Assembly: GCA_030247725.1 (NCBI GenBank)
Contig: JAOTRT010000003.1
Span: forward strand, 62,001 to 126,000
From: Candidatus Nitricoxidireducens bremensis
GTDB lineage: Bacteria > Pseudomonadota > Gammaproteobacteria > Burkholderiales > Rhodocyclaceae
DNA length: 64,000 nt
Reading direction: 5' to 3'
The notes below the pieces were generated by a model that saw nothing but the letters and a program-made list of their open reading frames with translations, had not been told where the DNA came from and did no database searches. Numbering within the stretch: the stretch's first letter is position 1; every line of letters begins with the position of its first letter. The translations under genes were made by a program, and so were the position numbers. Shown piece after piece: positions 1 to 8,631 of this stretch.

Positions 1-1
1 G

Positions 2-262
2 CCCCATTTCGACGCCATGATCACTTCCCACGAACTGGGCCTCGCCAAGGAGGACCCGGGCTTCTGGCGCCGCCTGCAGCAGATATTCCCCTTCGATCCG
101 GCCCGCAGCCTGCTGGTGGACGACAGCCTGCCGGTGCTGGATTCCGCGAAGGCCTACGGCATCCGCCACCTGGTGTCGATCCGCCAGCCCGACACGCAGA
201 AGCCGCCCAAGGACAGCGGCACCTACGCGGCCATCGGCAGCTTCGCCGAATTGATGCCGTGA
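2..262 (+). CDS. HAD-family hydrolase, 3' end (GMP/IMP nucleotidase-like)
   Basis: This is the C-terminal part of a gene that enters from the left edge; the reading frame is open from base 2. The visible 86 residues contain a Lys-Glu-Asp stretch (AKEDPGFW) and the LLVDDSLPVLDSAKAYG segment. These match the conserved lysine and the DD-containing motif of HAD-superfamily phosphatases, where they hold the phosphate and magnesium. The pattern resembles YrfG/YjjG-like nucleotidases, but the catalytic DxD motif lies outside the window, so substrate is inference. The stop codon overlaps the GTG start of the downstream FeoB-like gene by four bases, indicating translational coupling. Confidence 0.75.
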   Translation, partial: PHFDAMITSHELGLAKEDPGFWRRLQQIFPFDPARSLLVDDSLPVLDSAKAYGIRHLVSIRQPDTQKPPKDSGTYAAIGSFAELMP

Positions 263-2301
263 AGATTTCGGCCATTTCCCTGCAGCAGCCCCTGCTGCGC
301 GGCGAGCGGCGCCCGCGCGTCGCCCTCGTCGGCCAGCCGGGCACGGGCAAGAGCACCATCTTCCGCGCCGCCGCCGCCACGGCAGTGGAGCACGAGCGCC
401 TCGCCGGCGCCGGTCCCGCCTACGAGGAATGCCTCGTGGACGTGGGCCTCGACCAGATCTCCCTGGTGGACCTGCCGGCCATCGAGTCCTTCCATCATCT
501 GCGCGAGCCGGACCGGGTGGTCCTCAAGTACCTGCTGTGGGGCGACTGCTGGCCCGCCATCGCGCGCCACGAATCCCAGCAGCCGGCCGTGGCCTTCCGC
601 GCCCCCGAGGTACTGATCCAGGTGGTGGACGCCACCGCCCTGGAGCGGGACCTGGAGCTGTGCCTGGAGCTCTCCCTGCTGGGGCGTCCCCTGGTCATCG
701 CGCTGAACCGCATGGACGAGGCGCGCGAGAAGGGCCTCTACATCAACGTGCGCGCCCTGAGTGACCAGATCGGCGTGCCGGTGGTGCCCACGGTGGCCCA
801 CATGGGCGTCGGTCTCACGGACCTCTTCGCCGCTGCCGTGCAGGCCGCCCGCGGCAACACCTGCCCCCTGCCCCAGCCGCCGAGCCCCCACATCGCCCGC
901 AGCCTGGAGCCCCTCAACGCCCTGCTGGGCCGCCCCGAGGTGGAGGAGGCCTTCCGCGTGCCGCGCCCCCTGCTGCTGCTGCGCGTCGCCGAGAACGACG
1001 ACTACTTCCTGCAGGAACTCGCCGAGCATTTCCCCGAACTCACGGCCGCGGCGACCGCCGCCCGCAGCGCCGCCGAGTCCACCTTGCCGCGCCCCCTGGC
1101 CGAAGAACTCCACGCCGACCGCCACCACCGGGCCGCCCTGCTCTTCGAAAACGTCAGCAGCCTGGGCGGACACCGGGGCGCCCGCAGCTGGCAGCAATGG
1201 GCCGACGAGTTGTTCCTCCATCCGCGCTGGGGGCTCATCGGCAGCATGGCGGTGTTCGCCCTGGTGCTGTTCATGGTGTTCGAGGTCAGCGCCTTCCTCG
1301 ACGGCCTCAGCTCCGCGCGCCTGGCGGCCTGGGCCCAGGAATGGCAGCCGGAGTCGACGGCGGGCGTCGTCGGGCGCGCCGTCGTCGATGCACTGATCGG
1401 CCTCGTCAGCATCGTCGTGCCCTACATGGTGCCTCTGGTCGTCCTGCTGGTGGCCCTGGAGGAATCGGGCATCATGCACCGGGTCGCCTTCGTGGTGGAC
1501 CGGGGCTTCCACCACATCGGGCTGCACGGCGGCGTCGCCGTGCCCTTCCTCATCGGCCTGGGCTGCAACGTGCCGGCCATCTCCGCCGCCGCGGCGACCG
1601 CCACGGGGCGCCACCGGGTGGTGGCCTCCCTGCTCATTACCTTCGTGCCCTGCTCGGCGCGCTCGGCCATCATCCTCGCCCTCGGCGGCAAGTATCTGGG
1701 GGGGCTCGGCGTCTTCGCCATCTTCGCCCTGACGCTGGTGGCCATCGCCGTCATCGGCCACCTGCTGACGCGGCGCTACGCCCCGGCAGGCCCCGGTCTG
1801 GTGCAGGAGATTCCGCCCTACGCGCTGCCCCACTGGCGCAACATCCTCGCCGGCACCTGGGAGCGCACCAGCGACATCCTCACCATCGTCACGCCCCTGC
1901 TGGTGGCCGGCAGCGTCGTCATGGCCCTGCTCTCCCACATCGGGGCCGACGATGTCATCAACACCCTGCTGACGCCGATCACGGCCTGGTGGCTCGGGCT
2001 GCCCGTGGCCCTGGGGGTGCCCATCCTCTTCGGCGTGCTGCGCAAGGAACTGTCCCTGCTGATGATCTACCAGGCCCTGGGCACTACCGAGATCGTGCCG
2101 CTGATGAGCCCTTCCCAGATCCTCGTCTTCCTGCTGTTCCTCAGTTTCTACGTGCCCTGCGTGTCCACCTTCGCCGTGATGCTGAAGACCCTCGGCCGCC
2201 GCGAGGCCCTCTTCTCCCTCGCCCTGTCGGTGGCGGCGGCCCTGGCCATCGCCGGTGCCATGCGGCTGCCCCTGGCCCTGCTGGAGCCCCTGCTTTCGTG
2301 A
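259..2301 (+). CDS. feoB: FeoB-family ferrous iron transporter
   Basis: 680-residue protein of the Fe(II) transporter FeoB family, located in the inner membrane. The N-terminal G domain has a P-loop (GQPGTGKST, residues 25-33), a G3-like DLPA (71-74) and a G4-like NRMD (150-153). The C-terminal half, from about residue 330, is hydrophobic and carries both Gate-type motifs with their cysteines (GLGCNVPAI and VPCSARSAI, later VPCVSTFAVML). G1 and G3 deviate from the usual FeoB forms (GNPNSGKT and DLPG), so guanine-nucleotide handling may differ. It starts at GTG overlapping the preceding stop and shares a GTGA overlap with the downstream thioredoxin-like gene. No feoA is seen on the visible side. 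Transport of another divalent metal is possible. Confidence 0.82.
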   Translation: MKISAISLQQPLLRGERRPRVALVGQPGTGKSTIFRAAAATAVEHERLAGAGPAYEECLVDVGLDQISLVDLPAIESFHHLREPDRVVLKYLLWGDCWPAIARHESQQPAVAFRAPEVLIQVVDATALERDLELCLELSLLGRPLVIALNRMDEAREKGLYINVRALSDQIGVPVVPTVAHMGVGLTDLFAAAVQAARGNTCPLPQPPSPHIARSLEPLNALLGRPEVEEAFRVPRPLLLLRVAENDDYFLQELAEHFPELTAAATAARSAAESTLPRPLAEELHADRHHRAALLFENVSSLGGHRGARSWQQWADELFLHPRWGLIGSMAVFALVLFMVFEVSAFLDGLSSARLAAWAQEWQPESTAGVVGRAVVDALIGLVSIVVPYMVPLVVLLVALEESGIMHRVAFVVDRGFHHIGLHGGVAVPFLIGLGCNVPAISAAAATATGRHRVVASLLITFVPCSARSAIILALGGKYLGGLGVFAIFALTLVAIAVIGHLLTRRYAPAGPGLVQEIPPYALPHWRNILAGTWERTSDILTIVTPLLVAGSVVMALLSHIGADDVINTLLTPITAWWLGLPVALGVPILFGVLRKELSLLMIYQALGTTEIVPLMSPSQILVFLLFLSFYVPCVSTFAVMLKTLGRREALFSLALSVAAALAIAGAMRLPLALLEPLLS

Positions 2302-3116
2302 GGACGGTAGCCGTCGCAATGCTGCTGGCGGCGGGCGGCGCCTTGGCCGCCGAGCCGCCCCACCTCAACGACACCGGCCTGGCTGCCTACCGCGACTACG
2401 AGGCGGCCCGCGACCACCGGGCCTTCGCCATCGCCCCCGGCGGCGCCTGGGGCTGGTCCGCCGCCGCGCCCACCGCCGAGAACGCCGAAGCCGAGGCCCT
2501 GGCCGCTTGCCGCAGCAACACGCGGCAGCAATGCGTGTCCTACTCGACGGACGGCCGCAGCGTTTTCGATGCCGCCGAATGGCCCACCCTGTGGGGCCCC
2601 TATGCCGGCACCGAACAGGCGCGCCGCGCGCCCGAAGGGAGTCGGCCGGGCGAGCGTTTTCCCGACCTCGCCTTCGCCGATCCGGCGGGACGCCCGCAAA
2701 CACTCGCGTCCCTGCGGGGCAAGGTGGTGGTGCTGCACTTCTGGGCCTCCTGGTGCACGCCCTGCCGCCGCGAGATGCCGGACATGCAGAAGCTGCGGGA
2801 ACGCCTGCAGGACCGCCGCGACATCGTCTTCGTGCTGTTGCAGGCGCGGGAACCTATCGCCGCCGCCCGGCGCTGGGCCAGTGCCCAGGGTATCGGCCTG
2901 CCCCTGTCCGACTCCCTGGCCGCCGGGCCGGAAGACACCGCGTTCCGCCTCGCCGACGGCCGCCGCCTGGAGGACCGCAGCATCGCGCCGGGCTTCCCGG
3001 CCACCTACGTCATCGACAAGCGCGGCATCGTCGTCTTCGCCCAGGTGGGCGAAGTGCACGACTGGTCCCAGTACCGGGAGTTCCTGCTGGACGCGGCGCG
3101 GCGTTCGGGCCGCTGA
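2298..3116 (+). CDS. Secreted thioredoxin-like (TlpA/ResA-type) protein
   Basis: 272 residues. An N-terminal signal peptide (residues 1-18, AVAMLLAAGGALAA) precedes about 80 residues with an AFAIAPGGAWGW patch and two cysteines. A thioredoxin fold with a WCTPC active site (Cys153, Cys156) follows, in the setting VVVLHFWASWCTPCRREMP. The protein is expected to be periplasmic and to do thiol-disulfide exchange. The start is GTG, overlapping the feoB stop by four bases (GTGA), so the two genes are almost certainly co-translated. This suggests, without proving, that it serves the iron transporter or its gate cysteines. The upstream part of the frame is a shadow of feoB. Confidence 0.8.
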   Translation: MRTVAVAMLLAAGGALAAEPPHLNDTGLAAYRDYEAARDHRAFAIAPGGAWGWSAAAPTAENAEAEALAACRSNTRQQCVSYSTDGRSVFDAAEWPTLWGPYAGTEQARRAPEGSRPGERFPDLAFADPAGRPQTLASLRGKVVVLHFWASWCTPCRREMPDMQKLRERLQDRRDIVFVLLQAREPIAAARRWASAQGIGLPLSDSLAAGPEDTAFRLADGRRLEDRSIAPGFPATYVIDKRGIVVFAQVGEVHDWSQYREFLLDAARRSGR

Positions 3117-3117
3117 C

Positions 3118-3612
3118 TCAGCGGCCCGTTGGCTTCCAGAGCAGGACGATGACGCCCAGCCGCGTGCTGTAGCCGCGCGCCACCTGCTTGCCGACGGGGA
3201 TGCGCTTGCCGCCGCCCGGCAGGGCGGTGAGCATGAGTTCCGTGAGATCGTCCTCGCCGAGGAGGGCGGGACCGCCCGCGTGCCAGACCTTGACGCCGCC
3301 GCAGTCGTCCCGGTCGATGAGCAGGCGGTCGTCGCCGCGGGCCTCCTTCAACGCCACCACCACGCCCTGGCGCGTGTCGTAGGCCACGGCCGGGCCGGCC
3401 GAGGTCGCCATGGGCTCGCCCCCCTCGGGCAGGGCGCTGGCGGCCAGGGCCAGCAGTTCGTCCTCGTTGAGCTGGGTTGCGCCGGTGCTGTGCCAGATGC
3501 GGTAGCGGCCGTCCGGGTCGATCTGCACGAGCAGGGTCGTGTTGTTCTCGACGGCGGCTGCCGCCGTCGCAAAGACAAGGAGGAAGGCGGCAATGATCCT
3601 GGCGCAACGCAT
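3118..3612 (-). CDS. Hypothetical secreted protein
   Basis: 164 residues with a clear signal peptide (MRCARIIAAFLLVFATAAAA) and no family I recognise. The body has short acidic segments (LNEDELLAL, LGEDDLTEL) repeated about 80 residues apart, each following a W-H or W-H-A segment. This suggests an internal duplication of a small module. The chosen ATG has an AAAGGA ribosome-binding site seven bases upstream; another in-frame ATG 15 bases earlier lacks one. It converges with the thioredoxin-like gene one base beyond its stop and lies downstream of the cytochrome operon, behind a predicted terminator. Confidence 0.6.
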   Translation of the reverse strand: MRCARIIAAFLLVFATAAAAVENNTTLLVQIDPDGRYRIWHSTGATQLNEDELLALAASALPEGGEPMATSAGPAVAYDTRQGVVVALKEARGDDRLLIDRDDCGGVKVWHAGGPALLGEDDLTELMLTALPGGGKRIPVGKQVARGYSTRLGVIVLLWKPTGR

Positions 3613-3637
3613 GGGAATCCTTTCCAAGTCCGGACGG

Positions 3638-3667
3638 AAAACGGCGCAGTCCCGGCCGCGCCGTTTT
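3638..3667 (-). terminator. Rho-independent terminator after the cytochrome operon
   Basis: A 10-base stem (AAAACGGCGC / GCGCCGTTTT) encloses a 10-base loop. Because the stem starts with A and ends with T runs it could work in both directions. On the minus strand it lies 22 bases after the cytochrome b stop codon. Confidence 0.65.
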
Positions 3668-3688
3668 ACCGCAGTTTAGAGCACGCCG

Positions 3689-4321
3689 CTACTTGGTCGC
3701 GGCGGATTCTTCCTCTTCCACTTCCTCCCAGCCCGTCAGCATCGCCTTGATGTGGGAGGTGGGCGTATGGCCCGCCGTCGCCAGATAGATGTGGGCGATG
3801 AAGAAGATCAGCACCATGAAGGCGCCCGCCGTGTGGAAGAAGGCCACCCACTCCAGGGACAGGTACTTGTCCACGCCCCACTCGCGCCAGGCGCCGTAGA
3901 ACAGGTAGAACCAGCCGGAGAACCAGATCACCGGCGAGATCACCAGCAGGAAGAACAGGTAGGCGAGCCGCTGCAGCGGGTTGTGCTTGCGCAGCGTGGT
4001 CTGGCGGAAGGGATGCGGGGCGTTGGTGAAGATGCCCGTCAGGTAGTAGCGCATCATGGCGCCCACCTTCTCCAGCGTCGGGATGTACTGCTTCCATTCG
4101 CCGGTGGTGAAGTGCCAGAAGATGGCGAACACCCAGAGGGTGATGAGGGACCAGGCGGCCACGGTATGGTAGCCGACGGCCTTCTCGAAGCCGAAGAAGG
4201 CATAGGCGCCGTGGATTTCGAAGCCGGTCAGCATCATGAAGACGATGAGGCCGGCCTGGGCCCAGTGCCAGAAGCGTTCGAAGCGCTTGAAGACGTAGAT
4301 CTTGATGGTCTTGGTCGACAT
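3689..4321 (-). CDS. Membrane cytochrome b subunit (cytochrome b561/FdhI-like)
   Basis: 210 residues with four hydrophobic membrane segments and histidines placed as b-heme ligands: FERFWHWAQ near the start, VGYHTVAAW, AIFWHFTTG, and AFFHTAGAF with IAHIYLA near the end. This pattern is typical of the cytochrome b subunits that connect the quinone pool to periplasmic oxidoreductases (formate dehydrogenase gamma, hydrogenase and thiosulfate reductase b subunits). It starts four bases after the octaheme cytochrome stop codon, so the two are one transcription and translation unit. The protein most likely passes electrons between quinol and the octaheme cytochrome. The C-terminus is acidic (EEVEEEE). 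Confidence 0.85.
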   Translation of the reverse strand: MSTKTIKIYVFKRFERFWHWAQAGLIVFMMLTGFEIHGAYAFFGFEKAVGYHTVAAWSLITLWVFAIFWHFTTGEWKQYIPTLEKVGAMMRYYLTGIFTNAPHPFRQTTLRKHNPLQRLAYLFFLLVISPVIWFSGWFYLFYGAWREWGVDKYLSLEWVAFFHTAGAFMVLIFFIAHIYLATAGHTPTSHIKAMLTGWEEVEEEESAATK

Positions 4322-4325
4322 GGGC

Positions 4326-5957
4326 TTACCCTGCCTTTCGGTTCATGTAGATGCGCAGCGCGCCGTGGGCGATGACGCCGAGCAGCGTGCCGAGGGCGGC
4401 GAGGCCGCCGAGGAGGTCGAGCCAGGGGTTGGCGTCGCGTCCCGGCAGGTAGATGCCCTTGACGTTCTGCAGTCGGCCGCTCTTGCTGTGGCACTGCGTG
4501 CAGGTCAGCGCATCTTCCTTCGGTGCCACCATGTGGGTGATGGGCCAGGTCATCTCGGTGGCGACGAAGCCGAACTTGCCGCCGAAGGGCCGTCCCGCCG
4601 CCTCGGCGCCGGCCTGCAGGGCGCCTTCCCACTGGAAGTTCTGCCAGAAGGCGGTGTCGTCCCTGACGCCGTAGCCCGCGGCGGTGTGGGGCACCAGCAG
4701 CGACTTGCTTTCCAGGTCGTAGGGCTGCTTGCCGCGGAAGACCTTGACCGGCCAGATGCGCGAGGCGCCGTCGTCGGGACTACCGAAGAACTCGTTGATC
4801 TTGGTGACGCCGTTTTCATTGACCGGGTCGCCGAGCAGCGTGTACTTCACCTTGCCGTTGAGCCAGACGTATTCGGGAATCACGTGGGATTCGTACCTGA
4901 AGTCGCCCTTCTTGCTGTCGTAGGCGTCGTGGCCGCCGCTGTCCTTCACCGTAAACGGCTTGCCGTCCTTGAGCTTGCCGGCGGTGGACCAGTCCCAGCT
5001 CATCTTCGTGGGCTGGGCCCGCGCGTACTGGGGGATGTGGCAGGTCTGGCAGGCGAGCTTGTCGGTGTGCTCGTTGAGCTTGGCGCGCACGCCGGTGGCC
5101 TTGTGGGGCTTCTGGCCGTGGCAGGACTGGCAGGTGGCGGCGTTGGTGTCGTCCTTCTTGCCGCGCATGTGGGCCGCTTCCTTGTCCGCGGCCGTCGGCG
5201 TGTAGCGGCTGCCGGGGATGTTGTGGCCCTGGGTGGCGTGACACGCGGCGCAGGTAAAGTTGAGGCCCTTGGCGTCCATGTGCACATCCAGGTACTTGCC
5301 CGGATTCTTGAGGGAGGTGTCCAGGTCGCCGTGCTTGACCGCGTCGCCGCCGCCACCGAGGAAGTGGCAGGCGCCGCAGGTGGCGCGGCTGGTGGGACCC
5401 ACGTTCTGGGCCACCTTGGCGAGATCGGCGGGCTTCACCATCTTGCCCGACTTGGGCGGAAACTCCATCTCCTTGTAGGCGGGATGGCCGGCGAGGCCCG
5501 GCAGCTTCTTGTAGCCGCCCGTGGTGTCGTGGCAGACCAGGCAGTCTACGTTGGTCTCGTTCTTGAAGTCGAAGTTGGCGTCCTTCCAGCCGTAGCCCAC
5601 GTGGCAGGCGGTGCAGAACTCGTAGTTGGAAGGCACGGCGGTGCAGAAGTTGTTCACCACGTGCTTCTTGCCGAGCACCTGCTTGTTCTCGGGGTTCATC
5701 CACTCCCAGGTCCAGTGCTTGGTGTGGGTGATCTGCTTGCCGGCCTCCGTGTGGCAGGCCAGGCAAGCCTTGGTGACCTCGGGGCCGCTCTTGAAGGCCT
5801 GCTGCAGTTCCTTGAACTTGGTGTGGTCGGCCGTGGATTTGCTGGCCGGCTTGGCGGCCGGCGCAGGGCCGGGCGCGGGCGCCGGATCGGTCGCCGCCCA
5901 GGCGCAGGGCAGGGCCTGGGCCGCGAGCAGCGCGACGGTTGCGAAAAGTTTTCTCAT
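4326..5957 (-). CDS. Octaheme c-type cytochrome, tetrathionate reductase (OTR) family
   Basis: 543 residues with a signal peptide (MRKLFATVALLAAQALPCAWA), a Pro/Ala-rich linker and exactly eight CxxCH heme sites, in order CLACH, CTACH, CLVCH, CGACH, CAACH, CQSCH, CQTCH and CTQCH. A C-terminal membrane anchor follows (LGGLAALGTLLGVIAHGAL). Eight hemes with this spacing fit the octaheme tetrathionate reductase family known from Shewanella, whose members reduce tetrathionate, nitrite or hydroxylamine in vitro. The physiological substrate here is unknown. The start at 5957 has a GGAGG site; an earlier in-frame ATG adds an unlikely leader. The gene sits between a DUF302 gene and a cytochrome b gene on the same strand. 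Confidence 0.88.
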   Translation of the reverse strand: MRKLFATVALLAAQALPCAWAATDPAPAPGPAPAAKPASKSTADHTKFKELQQAFKSGPEVTKACLACHTEAGKQITHTKHWTWEWMNPENKQVLGKKHVVNNFCTAVPSNYEFCTACHVGYGWKDANFDFKNETNVDCLVCHDTTGGYKKLPGLAGHPAYKEMEFPPKSGKMVKPADLAKVAQNVGPTSRATCGACHFLGGGGDAVKHGDLDTSLKNPGKYLDVHMDAKGLNFTCAACHATQGHNIPGSRYTPTAADKEAAHMRGKKDDTNAATCQSCHGQKPHKATGVRAKLNEHTDKLACQTCHIPQYARAQPTKMSWDWSTAGKLKDGKPFTVKDSGGHDAYDSKKGDFRYESHVIPEYVWLNGKVKYTLLGDPVNENGVTKINEFFGSPDDGASRIWPVKVFRGKQPYDLESKSLLVPHTAAGYGVRDDTAFWQNFQWEGALQAGAEAAGRPFGGKFGFVATEMTWPITHMVAPKEDALTCTQCHSKSGRLQNVKGIYLPGRDANPWLDLLGGLAALGTLLGVIAHGALRIYMNRKAG

Positions 5958-5967
5958 GATGGCCTCC

Positions 5968-6516
5968 TCAGCAGTTGCTGCCGCCGCCACCGCCGCTGCC
6001 GCCGCCTTCGCCGCCGGCCTTCGGCACGATCATGGGGGGCGCGGGCTTCTTCGGGTCCATTTCGAGGAACTTCTTCTGGTCCGCGGCCACCTGGCCCATG
6101 ACCTCGCCCACCAACGGACCGAACATCTTGCCCATGAGGCCGGCGTTCATGGTGCCGATATAGACCTTGCCGTCGTTCTTCTTGTAGACGGAGATCTTGC
6201 AGGGCATCAGGATGGACAGGAAGCGCACCGAATCCTCGTTGAGGATGGGCTTGGAATACTTGGTGCTGCAGGCCTCCACCATCATGACCGGCAGAGTGTT
6301 GCCGCCGTCGGCCTGCACCGCACGGGCCGGATTGCGCAGACCCGAGAGGGTCCAGCCGTTGCCGGCCGCCTGGATGTTGTGCTGGATGCGGGCGACGGTC
6401 TCCTCGACGCCGAAGGGGCTCATCGTCTCGTTGAACATCAGCTTGTCGGCCATTCCGTAGCCCAGGGCACCGGTCAGCACGACCCCCGCCGCGACTCCTC
6501 CAATGAACTTCAACAT
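5968..6516 (-). CDS. DUF302-domain protein
   Basis: 182 residues. An N-terminal hydrophobic segment (FIGGVAAGVVLTGALGYGMA) acts as an anchor or signal. A DUF302-like core follows, with the phrases VEETVARIQHNIQAAG, MMVEACSTKYSKPIL and ILMPCKISVYKKNDGKVYIGTMNAG. The tail is Gly/Ser-rich and ends in Cys (GGGGGSNC). DUF302 proteins are often found beside sulfur or multiheme redox genes; their activity is unclear. It is the first gene of the operon with the octaheme cytochrome (10 bases downstream) and the cytochrome b. Two cysteines in the core plus the terminal one may be redox or ligand sites. Confidence 0.82.
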   Translation of the reverse strand: MLKFIGGVAAGVVLTGALGYGMADKLMFNETMSPFGVEETVARIQHNIQAAGNGWTLSGLRNPARAVQADGGNTLPVMMVEACSTKYSKPILNEDSVRFLSILMPCKISVYKKNDGKVYIGTMNAGLMGKMFGPLVGEVMGQVAADQKKFLEMDPKKPAPPMIVPKAGGEGGGSGGGGGSNC

Positions 6517-6576
6517 GGCAACCTCCGCTTCTACGTTTGAATGTCATTAATTTCTAATATTCAAACATGGGCCATG

Positions 6577-6590
6577 TTGATCTTTGTCAA
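6577..6590 (-). promoter_or_regulatory. FNR/ANR-like binding site upstream of the cytochrome operon
   Basis: On the minus strand the sequence reads TTGACAAAGATCAA, an FNR/ANR-type half-site pair (TTGAC-N4-ATCAA). It is centred about 67 bases before the ATG of the DUF302 gene, in an AT-rich stretch that is unusual for this genome. This would place the operon under oxygen control, which agrees with an anaerobic respiratory role. The -10 hexamer is not certain (candidates lie around 6547-6560). Confidence 0.6.
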
Positions 6591-6715
6591 AAACCTTATG
6601 GATTCTATGGATTAACGACGGACCTGCGTAACGGGGTCGCAGGCCGGGAGGGCGGGCATATCAGTGTTCCATGACGCTGCGCGTCTTCCGCGACACATGG
6701 GGAGGTGCGGTGCTC

Positions 6716-6816
6716 GCCAAGGACGGCGGGTATCCGACTCCCTCCATGTCCTCCGGGCCGAAAGAGCACCGGCCCTCCTCCTTGACTTCCGGGAGTCGGA
6801 TACCCGCCATCCTTGG
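6716..6816. repeat. Long imperfect inverted repeat
   Basis: The arms are about 27 bases (6716-6743 and 6790-6816). They read as inverted copies of GCCAAGGACGGCGGGTATCC... and ...GGATACCCGCCATCCTTGGC, with one or two mismatches, and enclose about 45 bases. The right arm continues into a dispersed repeat that is also found near 20950. No ORF with normal codon use runs through it. Confidence 0.7.
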
Positions 6817-6967
6817 CTGGATACGCTGGTGGTTTGAGACAGGCAATCATCCACAGCGGCGTCCGAACGGGCCGGTGGGGTGCCCTGCTCCGCGTAAGTA
6901 AAGAAGGAGGAGCCGGCCGCAGGCCGGCGACGGGTGACATGGAGCGGGGCAGGGTACCCCACCGGCC
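6798..6967. repeat. Dispersed palindromic repeat, copy A
   Basis: The core 6874-6963 starts GGTGGGGTGCCCTGCTCC and ends in a near inverted copy (GGAGCGGGGCAGGGTACCCC), with AAGTAAAGAAGGAGGAGCC in the middle. The same core occurs at 21027-21115 with few changes, and the lead-in (TACCCGCCATCCTTGG) is also shared. This and the adjacent long inverted repeat fill the 6517-7000 interval, which otherwise has only the operon promoter and no gene. Confidence 0.75.
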
Positions 6968-7000
6968 CGGCCGCGCACACTGCCGATGCGAAGAAGTGTT

Positions 7001-7797
7001 TCAGGCCAGGAGGCTGTGGAGCATCTTGGCCGAGAGCAGGATCAGTACGCCGGCGAAGATCTTCTTGATCGTCGACACCGGCAGGCTATGGGCCACCTTG
7101 GCGCCGATGGGGGCCACCAACATGGACGCCACCACGGTCCCGGCCAAGGCCGGCAGGTAGATGAAGCCGAAACTGCCCTCCGGCAGTCCCGTGGCATCGT
7201 GGCCGGCGATCATGTAGCCGATGGTGCCAGCCGTCGCGATGGGCAGGCCGATGGCCGCCGAGGTGCCGATGGCGTGATGCACCTTGACGTTGCACCAGGT
7301 CATGAAGGGTACCGACAGGGAGCCGCCGCCGATGGCCACCAGGGCCGACACCAGGCCAATGAAGCCGCCAACGCCGAACATGCCCGCCTTTCCCGGCAGT
7401 TCCCGCGAGGGTTTCGGCTTGACGTTGAGGATCATCTGCACCGCCACGTAGGTGATGAAGGCGGCGAAGAACAGGGCCAGGGGCCGCGTCGGCACGCGGC
7501 CGGCGATCTGGGCGCCGAGGAGGGTGCCGACGACGATGCCCGGCGCGATGCTGCGCACGATGGGCCAGATCACGGCGCCGTGGCCATGGTGGGCACGCAG
7601 GCTGGAGATCGACGTGAAGATGATGGTCGCCATGGACGTGCCCAGGGCCACGTGCATCAGATGGCCGTCGGGGAAACCCTGGGCCGCGAACATCAGGGCC
7701 AGCACCGGCACCATGATGGCGCCGCCGCCCACGCCCAGCAGGCCGGCGAAAAAGCCGGCGAAGGCGCCGAGCGCCACGTAGCCGAGGAACCACAGGC

Positions 7798-7801
<4 letters not shown>
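7001..7801 (-). CDS. TauE/SafE-family membrane exporter
   Basis: 266 residues, about eight hydrophobic segments, with glycine-rich motifs repeated in the two halves (GVGGGAIMVPVL near residue 25; AIGGGSLSVPFM near 165), as is typical of TauE/SafE (DUF81) permeases. Family members export sulfite, sulfoacetate or other organosulfonates; the substrate here cannot be read from sequence. The start ATG overlaps the stop of the upstream EVE-domain gene by four bases (ATGA), so the two are co-translated. The palindromic repeat elements lie directly after its stop. Confidence 0.85.
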
Positions 7802-8259
<458 letters not shown>

Positions 8260-8362
8260 GGCACAGCTCCTGCGGTCGAATCTGAACGGCCGGATTATCG
8301 CACCGGCCTCCGTTGCCGGTGGGCGAGGCCGCGGCCGGGGCATTGCGGGGCAGCACAAAAAG

Positions 8363-8386
8363 AAAGCGCGGATCGCTCCGCGCTTT
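8363..8386 (-). terminator. Rho-independent terminator of the 6S RNA
   Basis: On the minus strand a perfect AAAGCGCGGA / TCCGCGCTTT stem with a GCGA loop is followed by a T-rich stretch (TTTCTTTTT). It lies at the 3' side of the predicted 6S RNA. Confidence 0.75.
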
Positions 8387-8387
8387 C

Positions 8388-8566
8388 CGAGTCCCGCCGC
8401 TGGGTGCGACCGGACTCCGGTGGGGTCCCCCGCCTGTGCCGTCAGGCCGGCATCCTGAACCTGAGTTCAGAGTGGCTGCGTTCCTGCCGCATCAGGTGCG
8501 CCCGGCTAAGGGGCGCTCACAACAGCGGCGTCGTTGGGCGGCAACCGATGCCAATTAGCATTGGTT
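8388..8566 (-). ncRNA. ssrS: 6S RNA (ends approximate)
   Basis: This gene-free stretch follows zapA on the same strand, the conserved location of 6S RNA in Beta- and Gammaproteobacteria. On the minus strand it begins after a TATATT-like -10 (8572-8577). It contains complementary flanks (for example GGCGGGGGACCCC and surrounding GC-rich arms). The central part has GAACTCAGGTTCAGG followed by a GCC-rich stem, as in 6S RNAs of this class, and it ends in a strong terminator. The expected role is to bind the housekeeping RNA polymerase holoenzyme. I folded it only by eye, so the ends are uncertain by ten or more bases. Confidence 0.75.
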
Positions 8567-8631
8567 CAAGGAATATATGGCCTTAACGAACACTGCAGGG
8601 GATTACTGCGGGCGCCGCCGGGAACGCTTGG

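Noticed and set aside
223..2319. Long minus-strand frame across feoB
   Set aside because: It has no ribosome-binding site, and its protein is Gly/Gln/His-rich with no domain. It is a high-GC shadow of the real gene on the plus strand.
6605..6980. Overlapping small ORFs on both strands
   Set aside because: They fall within the palindromic repeat. The phrase GALLRVSKEGGAG recurs at the second repeat copy because the DNA is repeated, not because of a gene family.
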